From positions 2,341,501-2,405,500 of the forward strand of contig JAESUZ010003161.1 in assembly GCA_017311185.1 (NCBI GenBank): DNA of 64,000 bases. The letters run 5' to 3'. The notes beneath the pieces were generated by a model. That model saw only the letters and a program-made list of their open reading frames with translations, was not told where the DNA came from and searched no databases. Below, piece by piece: positions 9,641 through 22,496 of the stretch; position 1 is the stretch's first letter; every line of letters starts with the position of its first letter. Both the position numbers and the translations under genes were made by a program. Source of the DNA: Proteles cristata cristata (taxonomy: Eukaryota > Chordata > Mammalia > Carnivora > Hyaenidae).

Positions 9641-10359
9641 ACTGAACGATCATCTTTGCAAAAGTCACATCAAGGCTAAGTGGTCATATTGGCTATCTAT
9701 GTCCAAATGGTAAGAATGAGGATTATGAGTTCTCAGATCATTTAACATTCCACTTTAATGCAACATCCAATAGAGCAGTGATATTAACAGTCCAAGAATA
9801 AACATGTTTACTTCCATCAAAATTTCTTGAGACATCTTCACAGTCATCAAATTTTCTTACACAGATATAAGACTTACCTTGAACAAACTTTATACTCCTA
9901 TTGCTTAGTAAAAAAAAAAAAAAAAAAAAAAGCATTGTTAAAATAAATGGAACTGAAAAAAATGGAACTGTTAAAAAAACAACTGAATAGGGAACCAGAA
10001 AATCCTCCCATGACAAAACAAAAGGGTTAATGGGCTATAAGATGAGAGAAAGGATTTATACTATTCTTTCTTTGGCAGCCACGTAGTAAAAGTGCTTTTA
10101 TCAGTAGCTGACTGGATGATTCTTTGCAAAGCTGTGAAGAAAGGGAAAACTAATAATTGACACCCCACTGCCCTTCTGGGTGGGATCTTCATATTATTTT
10201 CTACCACTCCAACTGTTTTTACCCCTAACATTCTTTGTGATGTTCTTTGGCTGCTCCCTATGCACATACTTACATACATATTCACAAACACACACCTCTC
10301 ATTAAGGCATGATTCCATTCTCCAGACTTTTCCTCTTGTCTCATTAACATAATAGGAGT
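9641..10359. other. Unassigned sequence with a poly(A) run
   Basis: A run of 22 A's at 9910-9931, followed by AATGGAACTG repeated twice. The run may be a retroposon tail, but I cannot identify a body. Confidence 0.35.
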
Positions 10360-10530
10360 TGATATTTGTACAGTCTTTAACTATAGTTCATTCAAACCTA
10401 TGGAGTATGTGACTATGAGGTACCCTTATTATCCCATTTTAAAGATGAGAGTGTGAATCACTAAGCTATTAAATTTTGGAGGTAGAATCCAAACACAGGC
10501 AGTCTGGCTCAAAGTGAGTCCAGTGTCTTC
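10360..10530 (-). repeat. MIR fragment
   Basis: TTATTATCCCATTTTAAAGATGAG and CAGGCAGTCTGGCTCAAAG are in antisense MIR order. Confidence 0.7.
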
Positions 10531-11059
10531 TCAAGAAGAATCAGCCATCTATTGGGAGAGTACTTTGACCTTGTGTATTCCTCAAATCATACTCTAGACA
10601 CTCAACCAGTTGGTATAAGCTGGTTGTCCATCAGAGTTCTAGGTATTAGTATGCTTGAGATACTAATAATATGAACATTAGAAATTAGGTTAATTTTGAA
10701 ATTTTTAAAATGAGGTTAGTAAAACTGAGACCTAATATATATGAGCACAATGTATTCAAATCTTCCAAATGGTTCTCTTTTCTCTTTTATGAGGCTTACG
10801 GCCTTGATCTAAGGAAACTAATGGAATTTTATTATTTCCAGCTGACTATTGAGCTTCTCTTCTTCAATATCACTTATGCTCCATTGTTATCTTTATCATT
10901 GATTTTTTTTTCTTTTTGCTGCTAACCTTTTGAATCTGGCAAATACAGACATTAACAAGACTTTTTTTTTTTAATTTATTGTGATCATGATGTACTCTTT
11001 ATTTCTGAATCTAATGCTGAGTAAAGGCGCTATCCAGGGATGGTACTCCCTGTAAAGTA
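10531..11059. other. Unassigned AT-rich sequence
   Basis: No family recognised. A T-run lies at 10961-10973. Confidence 0.3.
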
Positions 11060-11240
11060 GTATATTTATAATAATAACTGATATTTTACATGCTGTAAAA
11101 TGAATTTTGTATCCCTAATTGCAGATGAAGAAAGTGATGTTCAAAGAGATACCATGCATTGCACAGGATTAACCAGTAGGTAAGGGTAGAAACCAAAACT
11201 CATCCAGATCACCTGACTCCAAGCTCTGTTCTCCTTCCAT
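11060..11240 (-). repeat. MIR fragment
   Basis: GCAGATGAAGAAAGTGATG, CAGGATTAACCAGTAGGTAAG and CACCTGACTCCAAGCTCTG match the antisense MIR order. Confidence 0.65.
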
Positions 11241-11769
11241 AACACTGTCATGTCTTTACCAGATTTAATGGGTCATCTTAGTAATAGTAAGAGGTCTATA
11301 TATTATATATTTGAGGTTATAAAATCTATAAAAATTATAATACAATTTACAAAACTCACTAAAAATCCAATCAATATTTGTAAAAACATATTCACTTACA
11401 CCTTTGGCCAGTAATTTATGGTGTCTGTTGCCCACCGTTTCTTCCACTAGAAACTGGGAAGTTGACTGGCCTGGTAAGAGACAGCAGCCATACTGTGTAA
11501 AAGAAATTCCGCTCTCAACCCCGATATATAGGATTAGACCAAAGCAAGGCACTTGCTAAAAGGCAGCCTGCCCACTGGCCTGCCAGGAACCAATACCAAT
11601 GTGGCCCAGTTTAAAATGATGAGCTGAGCCAAAGAGATTCCTTTCTTGAGAGTGTGGGACTGAGTTAATGGGAGCATCAAACTATATTGTAGGAAGTATC
11701 ACGACAACCATGATGGTGCACAGTCAACTGAAGTTACAAGGAAATGAAAATTAAATGTATAGATAGTAA

Positions 11770-11812
11770 GAGCCACCATTTATATGGTACTTGCTATGTT
11801 TCATTTTCTTTT
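11770..11812 (-). repeat. MIR fragment, first part
   Basis: GCCACCATTTATATGGTACTTGC is the antisense MIR beginning. A SINE interrupts it and it continues at 12026. Confidence 0.55.
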
Positions 11813-12025
11813 TACTTAAATGTTTTGTTTTTTTTTTAATGTACTTCTGAGAGACAGCATGAGCAGGGGAGGGTCAGAGAGAGAGGGAGATACAGAATCT
11901 GAAGCAGGTTCCAGGCTCTGAGCTGTCAGCACAGAGCCGGAAGCGGGGCTCAAACCCACCAGCCGTGAGATCATGACCTGAGCCGAAGTCAGAGACACCC
12001 AACCCACTGAGACACCCAGGTGCCC
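11813..12025 (-). repeat. CAN-type SINE inside a MIR
   Basis: Antisense copy from TTTTTTTTTTAATG to GAGACACCCAGGTGCCC. The probable eroded TSD is ATGTTTCATTTTC against GTGTTTCGCTCTC. Confidence 0.9.
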
Positions 12026-12210
12026 TGGTGTTTCGCTCTCTTAATGCATTTACCCTACAAAGTAAGTACTGGTACTAACAACTTGCCACCACCACCACCC
12101 ATTTACTGATGAGAATACTGAGGCACAAAGGAATTAAGAAACTTGTTGCAAGCTATAAGTGGAAGAGCAAGATAGAAATCCAGGCCATGTGGCTTTGCTG
12201 TCAAATTTGA
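12026..12210 (-). repeat. MIR fragment, second part
   Basis: CCATTTACTGATGAGAATAC, GAGGCACAAAGGAATTAAG and AAATCCAGGCCATGTGGC continue the MIR. There is an internal CCACCACCACC run near 12087. Confidence 0.7.
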
Positions 12211-13182
12211 TTTCGCATAAAGGCAGCTGAGTGCACAGACACAGACACAACAAGCAACAACATACACGGAAAGAGAAACAAGTCACAGGAGAGAAAGACT
12301 CAGCAACAGGCAGAGAGACAGTGCGTGATACACAAGAGGCATCCAGTTCCCAGCTGTATGCTTTAGTTCCCCTTCTCAGATTCCTGTGAAATCCCTGATT
12401 GTGTCCTTATAGAACACGTTAGTCCGTCTGTTCGTTGTAAATGAGAGATCCCTAAGTAAAATAATACGACTCCTTTTGGTGCTTCGTTAATACAGTACTC
12501 AAAGGCAGTAGAAGTGGTATCACTGTATACTTCTTGTTTGAGGCAACAATTGGCTCGCTTACATATTTATGATCCGATGTGGAAGAGATGGTAGAGATAT
12601 ACGCACACAAGAGAAATATTTATAATTTTGAGAGTACAATGAGAGTATGATGTAGATTAGAGTTAAAATAAGGTAAATAAACAAAAAACTGTTGGTAATA
12701 AATCGTGAAAACTTCCTGAAGAAATAAGGCACAAACAGGGATATGTCTGTTGAATACACAGCTTAAACCGAGGTGGGTAGAATATTTTTTGCCTCAGTGA
12801 AGAGGAGGAAAAGGCACAGCGGGGGTTGGATAGTAAAATCTGTGTCTGTGTCTGTGTCTGTGTGTATGTGAGCATGGCACATGAGCACACATGTTTGGAA
12901 TGTAAAGGAAAGAAAAAGTAAAGCAGAAATTTTAAATGAAGTCAGCTGCTAAACAATTATACAAGAGCCCAGACCAGAGTAATTAATTTCTCTAATCTTA
13001 TAACAATCTGGTATAGTTTGGGATGATGCCTTAGTTAAAGCACTTAAAACAAATAAAAGCGTTTATGATCATAATAAAACCGTCACTGAATTATCATTTT
13101 ATGATATATAACCAAATAATCAAGCATCTTGAAATCAAATGCCTCCTTCATTGTTTTCCAGCCACATTGTGCCTTTATTTCT
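12211..13182. other. Unassigned sequence with a (TGTGTC)n tract
   Basis: A TGTGTC hexamer array at 12840-12870 and a 12-bp palindrome TTATGATCATAA near 13063. No family recognised otherwise. Confidence 0.4.
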
Positions 13183-13378
13183 TTTTTAATGTTTATTTAT
13201 TTTTGAGAGGGAGACAAACAGAGCACAAGTGGGGTAGGGGGCAGAGAGAGAGGGAGACACAGAATCTGAAGCAGGCTCCAGACTCTGAGCTGTCAGCACA
13301 GAGCCTGATGTGGGACTTAAACCCACAAACCATGAGAACAAGACCTGAGCAGAAGTCGGAGGCTTAGCTGATTGAGCC
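13183..13378 (-). repeat. CAN-type SINE lacking its head end
   Basis: Antisense copy that stops after GCTGATTGAGCCC. The terminal CCCAGGCGCCCC is missing. The likely TSD is CATTGTGCCTTTATT against CATGCTGTGCCTTTCTT. Confidence 0.9.
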
Positions 13379-13394
13379 CATGCTGTGCCTTTCT

Positions 13395-13450
13395 TGAAGT
13401 CCTTTGTGCTGGTACACAGCAGCCACTCAATAAATACATATAGACTGAAT
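13395..13450 (+). repeat. MIR/L2-type 3' end
   Basis: GTGCTGGTACACAGCAGCCACTCAATAAATAC resembles the conserved 3' end (GCCTGGCACATAGTAGGCACTCAATAAAT). Confidence 0.5.
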
Positions 13451-15089
13451 AAGCAAATGTTCCTGTTATCTCTCCATTCGAACATGAGATCATATCTATA
13501 AAATTCAAAGTCCCATACAAGTTTTTTTCAGATAAATCATTTATGTCTTATAAAACCAAAAAAATTCTTTGCTCCTGTCTCCCTGCTTTCTGTACTCCCA
13601 CCAGACTATCTAATCATGTTGTCATAAGGTTTTTGTGACTGCAAAGAGATAAGTTAAAATATAAATTTTCAGTTATTTTAGCAGATTGATTTTGCCCTAA
13701 AATAGAATGCTGACATGCTGTGTCTGCACATAATCCAAATAGCATCCCAGTCCTGTCTAACCTGGAAATGCCACATGGGCTGAATTCAAGGAACCACGAT
13801 GCTAAAAAATGCAAACTAAAAACACCAGCAATATAAAAAGAAAATTCATAAATATAGTCTCTGAGATCAACTGCCATGTAATTGCTATACTCTATCCTGA
13901 TGTTTACTAAATTTTTCTAAGTACCAAAGAAAACACTCCGTCTGTAGGGTTGTATGGATAAATGAATATTTATAAAATTACAGATTAGCAGTAGTATATA
14001 CGTTTACATAGCATTTATAAGCTAATACTTTTCCTTTCCACTTTTCTGAATTTTCCAGATTTTTTGCAATAAATATGTGTATTTTATGACAGAAGAAAAA
14101 ATCTTCTAGACAAAAAAAAATTTTTAATTAATGTGAATCAGTCAGATCTACCAAGCCATATTTTGAGGAACAGTGAATGGATATCATTTTTCTTAATATT
14201 GTTAACAACACCATTTGATAGGAGGAAATCTTCGCTTTGTAGTTTAATGGTTGGCATCAAATCCAAAGTTACTCAGCTCAAGGACAAAAGCTAATTCACT
14301 TTATATAATCAAATGGGTGGGTTCTGAAAACAAATGGACTGAAAGATAAACCTTTGCATAAATCATTCTTCTCTTGTTATACTAAACTTCCATGAAACCA
14401 TCCTGAACAAACAGATTTTAATTTCAGTTTAGACACCAACATCCAGCTGGCTATCTACTGATTAATGATGATAAAACTAAGTGGAAAGAGAAGCCATTTA
14501 TGAAGCAAACAATATTAACAATCAATCAAGCTTAGGACTGATAATATTCAAACACTGTATAGTCCTTGACTCTCTAGCACCACTCCATGGAGACTAGCTG
14601 AGCTGCTAAACACTTGAAAATTAATGCCAAAACTGTCAGTGCTAAGGTTCACAGTGTCAGAATGAGGACTCAAAGATATAACGTGGTAGGTACTGATCAC
14701 CCCCAGGAGCTGGATTCTCTGTTGCACATTCAGCTTGAATTCTAATATCAAAACACAAAGACTTCTTTCTCCAGCGTCCATCCTCCTCTGCCATCTGCCA
14801 CAGGGCACATTAAATGGAGATCAGATAGGGAATGAACACCCCTGCACCTTCTCAGTCCCTGCTGGTGACTTTTTAATTCCTTCTACCATGTGACATCGAT
14901 TTTTGGTTTCTTATTTTATCCATTTGGTGTTATATGTTGTTTCATTATTCCTTCAAACTGTGTACGCTGACCAACACAAGCAGCCCAGGAACCCCACATC
15001 AGCACCCATCCCCTTACAATTCCAGTTGGCTCTGAGAAATGAGGTGAGTCCACTATGTCACTCCATCCCTAATTTAGTTTCTCTGTGGC
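13451..15089. other. Unassigned sequence
   Basis: About 1.6 kb without a recognisable repeat, exon or RNA. Confidence 0.3.
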
Positions 15090-15270
15090 ACTAACCACTA
15101 CCTGCATACCATATACTTCACTTATTAATTTGTCTTCTTTCTCTAATATTTCTACCCCACTAAGGCAGAAATTTTTGTTTTGTTTATTAACACATTACCA
15201 TGCATAGGCTCTGAGATGTAGTAGGTAATTTATAAAAACTGTCTGAATAGGTGAATGAATGAATGATATT
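15090..15270 (+). repeat. L2 3'-end fragment
   Basis: CCACTAAGGCAGAAATTTTTG, GATGTAGTAGGTAATTTATAAA and GAATGAATGAATGA follow the L2 3' end. Confidence 0.55.
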
Positions 15271-17639
15271 TTAAAAACCACCAGGAAGCCTAGGGGTCTC
15301 CACTAGGCAATTCTTATCATAATAATTTTCACTCCATGTGTCAGAAAATCAACATAGGAATTTTGCAGTTGCTGGAGGTTTTTAATTCCAATCATAAAAT
15401 CAGGACCTGAGTAAAATAATAGAGATGAGACTGCATTCCTTTGAGGTAGATTCAGTTCAAACTTTTGAACTTATTACCTGACCCTCATAAGCCCTCACTC
15501 TGACTGACTGGTCACAATGGGGCTCTGGATCCTCAGGAATTAGTGTTAGCTCAAGGCAACTGCTGTGTTATACTTGAAAGATCCAAGCATTTCCCTCCCC
15601 CACTGCAGGGCCATCTCCACAGCTGAAGGTCCCTTGGCAGAAGGCTAGAAGAAATGCACACTGGTGATATCTATCACAGAATTTTTTTTCAAGAGTGCCT
15701 ATCCTTCCTTTTCATGTCTAAAATTTAAGTTTGGAAATTGGACAAAAGGCCACAACTTTCTTAAGTGGTGATTCAAGTTGCACCTTTGATTGACATACCT
15801 AGATATTGGGGGGTTGGTTGATGTTGGTACTGTTTTACAAATCAAATGTTTTCTTGGTGGGCTATACATATAGTTAATTTCTAGAGTACTCATAACTGAT
15901 CAGCAAATACCAAAAATCTCTGGGAGTCAGACCACTGTGATTGCCCACCACTCATCTTTACCCCCCATCATCTACTCAAATCCTAACTGTCTCCAATATT
16001 AACATCCTGCTGTATGCCTTCTGCCAGTCTGGGATTCTAGTACCACAGAGTAAATCAGAGTTCATTTCAACTGTGTCTCCTCTCACTGGATTGTAGGTCC
16101 ACAAATAAGAGACTCTACAGGCATTTCCTAAAAGTTCCTACAGGAGTTTCTTATAGACATTCTCTTCACCAATGAATTTCTCAGTGCATGGCTTAGGGAG
16201 GCCTTGGGGACACAGTCAAGAGTTAAGGAAATGGACTAAACACAAAAAATTCCCTCCTGTTTCCCTACATCTCTAAGTCTTTTAATTTCTTCCTCTATCT
16301 TATATGAGAAATGTCTGAGCCATTGTTGAGTCCAAGTTCATCAGCAGACTATAAAAAATAATTAAATCACCCCCAGTTGAGTACAGAATTGCATATAGAT
16401 ACATATACAAGTACTGATATAGTCTTCTTGATCTAAATCACATTCTTCCACCATTGGTCAACAATCCGCAGAATTCATTCTCTCATTGTATGACCCAGAG
16501 TTTTGCAAATATGTTAATAAATCTTGCAATTCCATTGGCTTGACTTTGTAATGGGCCCTGGGGCATGCTTACTCTGGGAGTAGGACATAGGACAGAGTGC
16601 AGTGGAGTCTGATGGTTTGAACACTGAGCAACCCAGCGCCTCCCACACATCTCCCATGTTAAGACCTCCACTTAGCATCCTGCTGGTTAAAATGTAAATT
16701 TCTATATAAGAGACTAAGGAAAGCTATAAACTGGCATAAATAACTTAAAGGATAAATCTTTGAGTACAGGTTCCAATAGTCTCAGCCTTGTGGCTTAAAG
16801 AGATTATACATTTCTATCTTAGAAAGTGACTGATTTGCAGTTGGTGCTTTGAGCTGAGAGCTAAGGACTTTGAGTCTGCCATCTTCTTCTGTTAAAACTA
16901 TCCACTGCTATGCTCCACAGACCTTGAATTCCTCACATTCAACTGCTCCGTTGGAGCAATTACTTTGCCTCACAAACCAGCCTTCAGCCTTCAATGGGAT
17001 AATCATTCAAAAGGACAATAGTTGATAATTTGATTACCTGGGTTTTCCCCCACTAATTTCAATGGCTTCTCAGGTCTATTTTCTTAATATCAACTTGACT
17101 TCCACTTTCTCTTACCCCCTCCAAAGACAGGTGATAAATTTTATTTTCCCCTCGATTTTTCTGAAAGTGTATGGGCTGAAATCTCTCCTGGTACAGCTTT
17201 TAGTAATGGGGCTTTTGAATGCAAATAAAAGACACCAGTGCCAGCTAATTAAAACAGAAATGTAAATAATTTAAAAGGTGCTGAATAGCTCTCATACTCT
17301 CTGGAAGGGCGAAAGATGCAAATTTAGGGATTTTATAGCCAGAAAAACATCTCCAAAAGCAAGCCACAGGACTTGTCAAGTAAAGATACTCCTCTCAGGA
17401 ACCAAATGTGGTTGTGTATGCTGTCTCCAAACCCAAATGTTGTCCAAATATATTCTGGATGATTGTTGCTTCCTGGTGTCACTAGTTACTGATTCACAGT
17501 CTGGAGAGCAGGTAGATCTGATTGGCAGAGCCTAGATCCATGCCCGAACTATAGAGAGCCTGGAAAGGTGAGCGTTTAAAGGTAGGGGAGGGACAGTCAA
17601 GTATCCCACAAATGAATAAGGCACTTTGAGACTAGAAAT
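15271..17639. other. Unassigned sequence
   Basis: About 2.4 kb with no recognisable family. Open frames of 62-85 codons (for example 17278-17535) show no domain and no coding-like composition. Confidence 0.3.
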
Positions 17640-18240
17640 GGAGTAAGTGACTCCATACAGTTTACACAGAGTTTTATTCAGAATAACTTACTGATGGAAG
17701 ATCAGGCAGGCAATGGTCCAGCTGGTACACAACTATTCTCAGCAAAGTCCAGAGCTTGCTCTACAGATTTTAAAGAGCAAGGGAGTGGAGGTTGAGGGGA
17801 ATGGACTGTAGTAAGATTAAAGGGTTTGCATGCACCTAACTGACAGCTAACCTTTAATTAGATCTGGTGGCACCCCCTATGCATCAGGAGACGGACAGAC
17901 TATGTTAGTCCAACAGATTCATGGGGGGCCAAAGCCAGCTCCCCTCATCCCAATCTTGGAAGGCATTTCTAAGGTTTGTATATTAATCTCCAAGGAAAGA
18001 AACATGCAGCTCGAGGAAAGGTTATTGAGTAAACATGAACAAGATGGCGGGCCAAAGATGGAGTCACTGTCACCAGCACTCCTACAGTGAGCTCTGGCAA
18101 GGCATCTAAGGGAGGACATTTCCCAAACATGGAATACAGGTTCTGATGCTTGGATGGACAAAAACAAAAGTGATAAACACCCACTACTTGTGCTCTATAA
18201 GAAATAGCAGGCGCTAAGGTGACACAATCAGGAGATAACA
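17640..18240. other. Unclassified block, possible old LTR
   Basis: A block with AAGATGGCGG (YY1-type motif) at 18041-18050 and a second AAAGATGGAG close by. It could be an unclassified LTR or unique sequence, and I cannot identify a family. Confidence 0.25.
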
Positions 18241-18264
18241 CTATTTTTATTTTCCCCACAGCAT

Positions 18265-18302
18265 CACACACACACACACAAACACATACACATGCACACA
18301 CA
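18265..18302 (+). repeat. (CA)n microsatellite, imperfect
   Basis: CA units interrupted by AA, TA and TG. Confidence 0.9.
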
Positions 18303-19044
18303 GAGAGAATAAATGAATTAATATTCCAGATATCATAAGTCAAAATGAGAGGTAGCAATGCTTCATCCTATAGCAATGAATCAAAGAATACATGAGTACA
18401 GGGTATATCACATTGACTTTGAAGTGAATTCCTAAAGGGCCTCTACTGACTGAGAAGTGCACAGTCACAGGTGTCTTATTTTGCATTATACTGGGCTCTA
18501 AGATTCCACTGAGCATAAAGGATACCAAAGAGACACTCACCATTATAAGCAGCTCAAGTACAAGTTTCCACTGAACCAAGTCAATTCAAGGAGAAAGAAA
18601 CAGCGGTATCTGGAAATAATATGACAGTAGCAAAAAGGTAATATATTTCTGGTACAAGTCAAAAACAGAAATCACACCAATAAAATTAATTTGAGTCAAT
18701 AAAAATGCAGTGATAAATATTTTTTAAATACATGTAGTTTTTAAAATGTATTTGCAGTACTGAGGAGTAACTCTGGCTAGATTAGCTTCTAAAGTATAAA
18801 TCTGACCATTTCACTATCTTCCCCAAATTCCTCACGGATTCTCAAAATAGACCCTAGACCTTTGGAATGCAGATTATACATGAAGAATAGGTCAATAAAA
18901 CCTGATTTAAGTTTTTAAAAAATTCCACTTCCACTTACCAAGTGCTTAGAGAACAGAGTTTTTCTACTGTCTGTACCAAATATTACTGATTTTATAATGA
19001 TTTGACTAAGGGGAAGAAGCATGGCTCTTATTTCTCTTCCCCCA
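18303..19044. other. Unassigned AT-rich sequence
   Basis: No family recognised. Confidence 0.3.
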
Positions 19045-19150
19045 GGATGGCCTTGGCAAGTCATTTGAACTTTCTAAGTTCAGTTTCCACATTTGCAAAA
19101 TGAAGAAATTGGACAAGGTTTTTTCTAGCCCTGAAAGATTGTCAGCTCTA
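19045..19150 (+). repeat. MIR-type fragment
   Basis: CTTGGCAAGTCATTTGAACTT, CAGTTTCCACATTTGCAAAATG and GAAATTGGACAAGG match the sense order of a MIR-like core (GGCAAGTCACTTAACCTCT, CAGTTTCCTCATCTGTAAAATG). Confidence 0.65.
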
Positions 19151-19471
19151 GTTGGCCAAAGTCTACTTGCCAATGCCCCCACTCCCACCTAAAGTAGGCT
19201 TTATTTCTATTTGGCTTGATTGATCAAGGTAATCATCCAAAAGAGATAAAACACAAATTGTAAAGTTGCCAATTCTGAGTCACAAAAGCAAAAAATAATC
19301 TAGTTACTTGGAATTTCCATAATGCTTTGTTATATTTTCATACAGTGTTTAGCCATTAATCAACACAAGTCATAGTTACAAACATAAAAGACCCAGAAAT
19401 GAAGGAAATCATCATTGACAAAATTTACCTGCAGTCAAAAGCAGAGAAAATGACATTTAAAACTTGTATGT

Positions 19472-19642
19472 GGGGGAACCTAGGTGGCTCAGTCGGCCGA
19501 GTGTCCAACTTCAGCTCAGGTCATGATCTCATGGTTCATTAGTTCAAGCCACACGTCAGACTCATTGCTCTCAGCACAGAGCCCGCTTCAGATCCTCTGT
19601 ATCCCTCTCTCTGCCCCTGCCCCTCTTGTACTCTCTCAAAAA
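19472..19642 (+). repeat. CAN-type SINE
   Basis: Head GGGGGAACCTAGGTGGCTCAG with the CT-rich body and a short A/G tail. Part of the middle after GCTCTCAGCACAGAGCCC is rearranged or shortened compared with full copies. Confidence 0.9.
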
Positions 19643-22496
19643 AAGAAAACAAATGTGGGTGAGTGATCCCATAGGTGACTGGGCGATACATGCATTTTGG
19701 GCACTGGGTTGTGTAACATAATGCTCATATAGGAGAGAGATGCCACAACTGGATTGAGCCCTACTTCTTGGGCCCTCATCCCCTCCCTGTCCTACTCACC
19801 CTGGCTCATCTGGAGCTGTGATGATGGCAGTTACTCTCCCACCTGACACCCAGGGACCACTATTCTGTCACTCTCATACATCCCTCTTTATTACAATTAG
19901 ATAATCCATTCAACCCTCCCTGAGCGTGCGTTGTGCATGCCAACGTTTCATGTAATCCCCAAGCAAATGAATAATTGGAATCTTTCTCCATCATCTCTAT
20001 CACCTCTCTGGCTTCTGCTCTCTCCCTTGTTCTGCTCCAGTTCCACTGGCCTCTCTTCCTCCTCACACGTGGTGGATGTCTCTGTGTGTTCTCCACTCCC
20101 TCCTCCCACCTCCAACACACCACTCAAGTGTCAGTCCAGCTCCATCTCTACCTGCCTCCCTAGGCTACTTCCCCTCATGCCTCAGCTTTTCCTATACCTG
20201 GGCTTTATCTTATGTGTGTGGGACTCTCTCCAGCTGCAACCTAGTATTCTCCAGACAAGTCTCCCTCCCTTCATTCAAATTTCAATGATATTAGAAGTGA
20301 CAACATTGAGCAGTGACTAAATCTTAACTTTTGGTAAGGAAGGAACTTATGGACTTTCAAAGTAAAACTTTTATTCAGATAGTAATACATATTGGGAATG
20401 ACATCTTAACAGTAAATGTTCTGTTAAGGTTAAATTAACCACAATCATTTTCTGTTGCTTGCAAACAGGAATCCAACCAGGATGCAGACACCATGTAGTT
20501 TTGGCTCTCACATCTGAGCTGCCTTTGGCTACAGCCCTTACATCTGCTGCCTTTGGCTACAGCCCCTATCCATAATGCAATCCCTTGAAGCCAGGGTGGC
20601 CACATAACTGAAAACATGGCAGCTCTGTCCAAGGAGTCACCTGTGGCCTCTGCGTTCAGGAAGGAACTGGGAGCTTTCACTTGGACTCTGATGGATTCTA
20701 AACCAATCCTCTGGGAGAGATCATGTCAGGTTTACATGCTGAGCAAACTGAGTCAGTGACCAGTGGGAGACTAGAGAAGTATGCAAGAAAAGAGACAAGG
20801 GTAGAGCAACGGCTCTGAGGAAACAGGAGTGAGATGGAGGGACTGGTCTTGCAAAATCAGAGGAGTCTCCTTGCCCCTGAGGTTGCAACTTGAGTGAAAG
20901 GTACTTGAAGGAGCCTTTGTAAAGAGTTCTCCTTCCTCTCCGAGGTAAGTGCCAGGGTATTCTGGTGACCCCGAGTACAGTGAGTTGTGGGGTAGATTGG
21001 ATGAGAAGGTTGAAAACCTGGAAAACCCACAATGAGGATCTACAGAAGGGACCTTCTGGGGACTAACAGAAGGACACTGAGTGGCACTGAGGCAACTGTT
21101 TGTATCTGTATTCGCTGACAGCAATTACCCACTCCATAGACATTTTTTTAAATAGTTTATTACATAGACATTTTTTGAACAAAGACTCTGACAAAGGACA
21201 GCAACAAGCTTACCCTGAAACTTTCTCGGTACAAAACCAGGGACTTGGCAAAACAGAAAAACCTTTAACCTAGCTTTTCAATTTTGCAATTTTGCAGCTT
21301 TGGGACTTTTCAGAATGAACCCCTTTGCCAGCACATGGAAGGTGGTAATTATTGGACTAAAAAAAAGTTTCAAACAGTAGAATTTTTTTTCTTAAGGAAT
21401 CTAGATTCTGTCTGATTAAGTTCTTTTTGAGATTAAAAAGTTGGTCCATTTTGTATGCAAAAACATTTTTAAAAATTTAGACAAAGAGACTTTAATGGTC
21501 TTTACAGAAATATTAAGAAGCTAGAGCCATATTGACAAGTTTATTCAAAGTGGCCATTATTATTATTGGAGAACAATGTAAACACCAAAATGATCCCTGC
21601 TGAAATTCAGTTAGACAGTGAAAAGCTCATCTCTAAAATCTGAAGAATAACACAGCTTAGGTGTGGTTATGTTTGATGATTCAGCACACTGAATTAAGTC
21701 TTAAAATGTCCTGCCTGCTGGTCTGGTAAGCAAGTGAACTGATACACAAATTGCAGACTGTGTTTTGGATTGATCGTTAGATTCATGAAATAAAGATGTG
21801 CTTCTGACATGTTATAAGAAAATGAACAATCACTCTGCATCAGTTGGCATGTCCTAAAAGAAGACAGCATCTGGATAAAATTCAACATGTAATTTTAGCT
21901 TTTGTCACATTTTGAATAAAAATAGTTGGCTGAACAACTACCTATTTAAATTGTTGAAAGCTGGTGATTACAAATAAGCATCCTGGCTGATAATTAGAGT
22001 GGCAGTAGAAATTATTCTGTGTATGAACAGCTTGGATAGGATTCCAGAAGTAGTTTTCCCTTAAATCGAGTGGTGCAGACAAAAGTAGTTTGCTCTTCAG
22101 AAAATGAGTATTCTTTTTTTTTTTTTTTAAGAAAATGAGTATTCTTAAACTATTGCATTCATTAATGGAGGCTGCACAGACGTGGGTTAATTTACCTAAC
22201 GTTACGATCAATGGTTTGGGGTTTTCAAACTGTAACAAAGATGAAGCAAAATAGAGATTAAAATTTGTCATTATTCTCTTGTTTTTTTTCAAGCATGAAA
22301 GCTTACATGAAAGCTCACATCCTTAAAGGATAACTCCCAGCACACAGGTTTTTATTTGAGACCCAATAAAGAAACAAAACAATAAACTCTTTTTGAAACA
22401 TACTATGACTCAAAACAGCCGCTAGAGGACAGTCAAACCCCTGGCGATGGTGCAAGGCAAGTCATTACATCGGTAGCTTCAAATGAAAAGATTTTA
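19643..22496. other. Mostly unassigned sequence
   Basis: C/T-rich at 19980-20270, where CTGCTCCAGTTCCACTGGCC resembles L2 weakly. An imperfect tandem duplication lies at 20511-20568 and a short direct repeat at 21135-21176. A T-run lies at 22116-22128 between two copies of GAAAATGAGTATTCTT. No exon found. Confidence 0.35.
20511..20568. repeat. Imperfect tandem duplication (30 + 28 bp)
   Basis: CATCTG(AG)CTGCCTTTGGCTACAGCCC occurs twice head to tail. The second unit lacks two bases. Confidence 0.85.

Noticed and set aside
13063..13076. Palindrome TTATGATCATAA
   Set aside because: Twelve bases of AT-rich palindrome are expected by chance several times in a window of this size.
17969..18358. 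129-codon minus-strand open frame
   Set aside because: Its N-terminal half is a Cys-Val repeat from the (CA)n tract at 18265-18302, and there is no domain or coding composition.
19931..20320. 129-codon plus-strand open frame
   Set aside because: It is rich in Ser, Pro and Leu because the DNA is C/T-rich. Other frames are also open there, and no family resemblance was seen.
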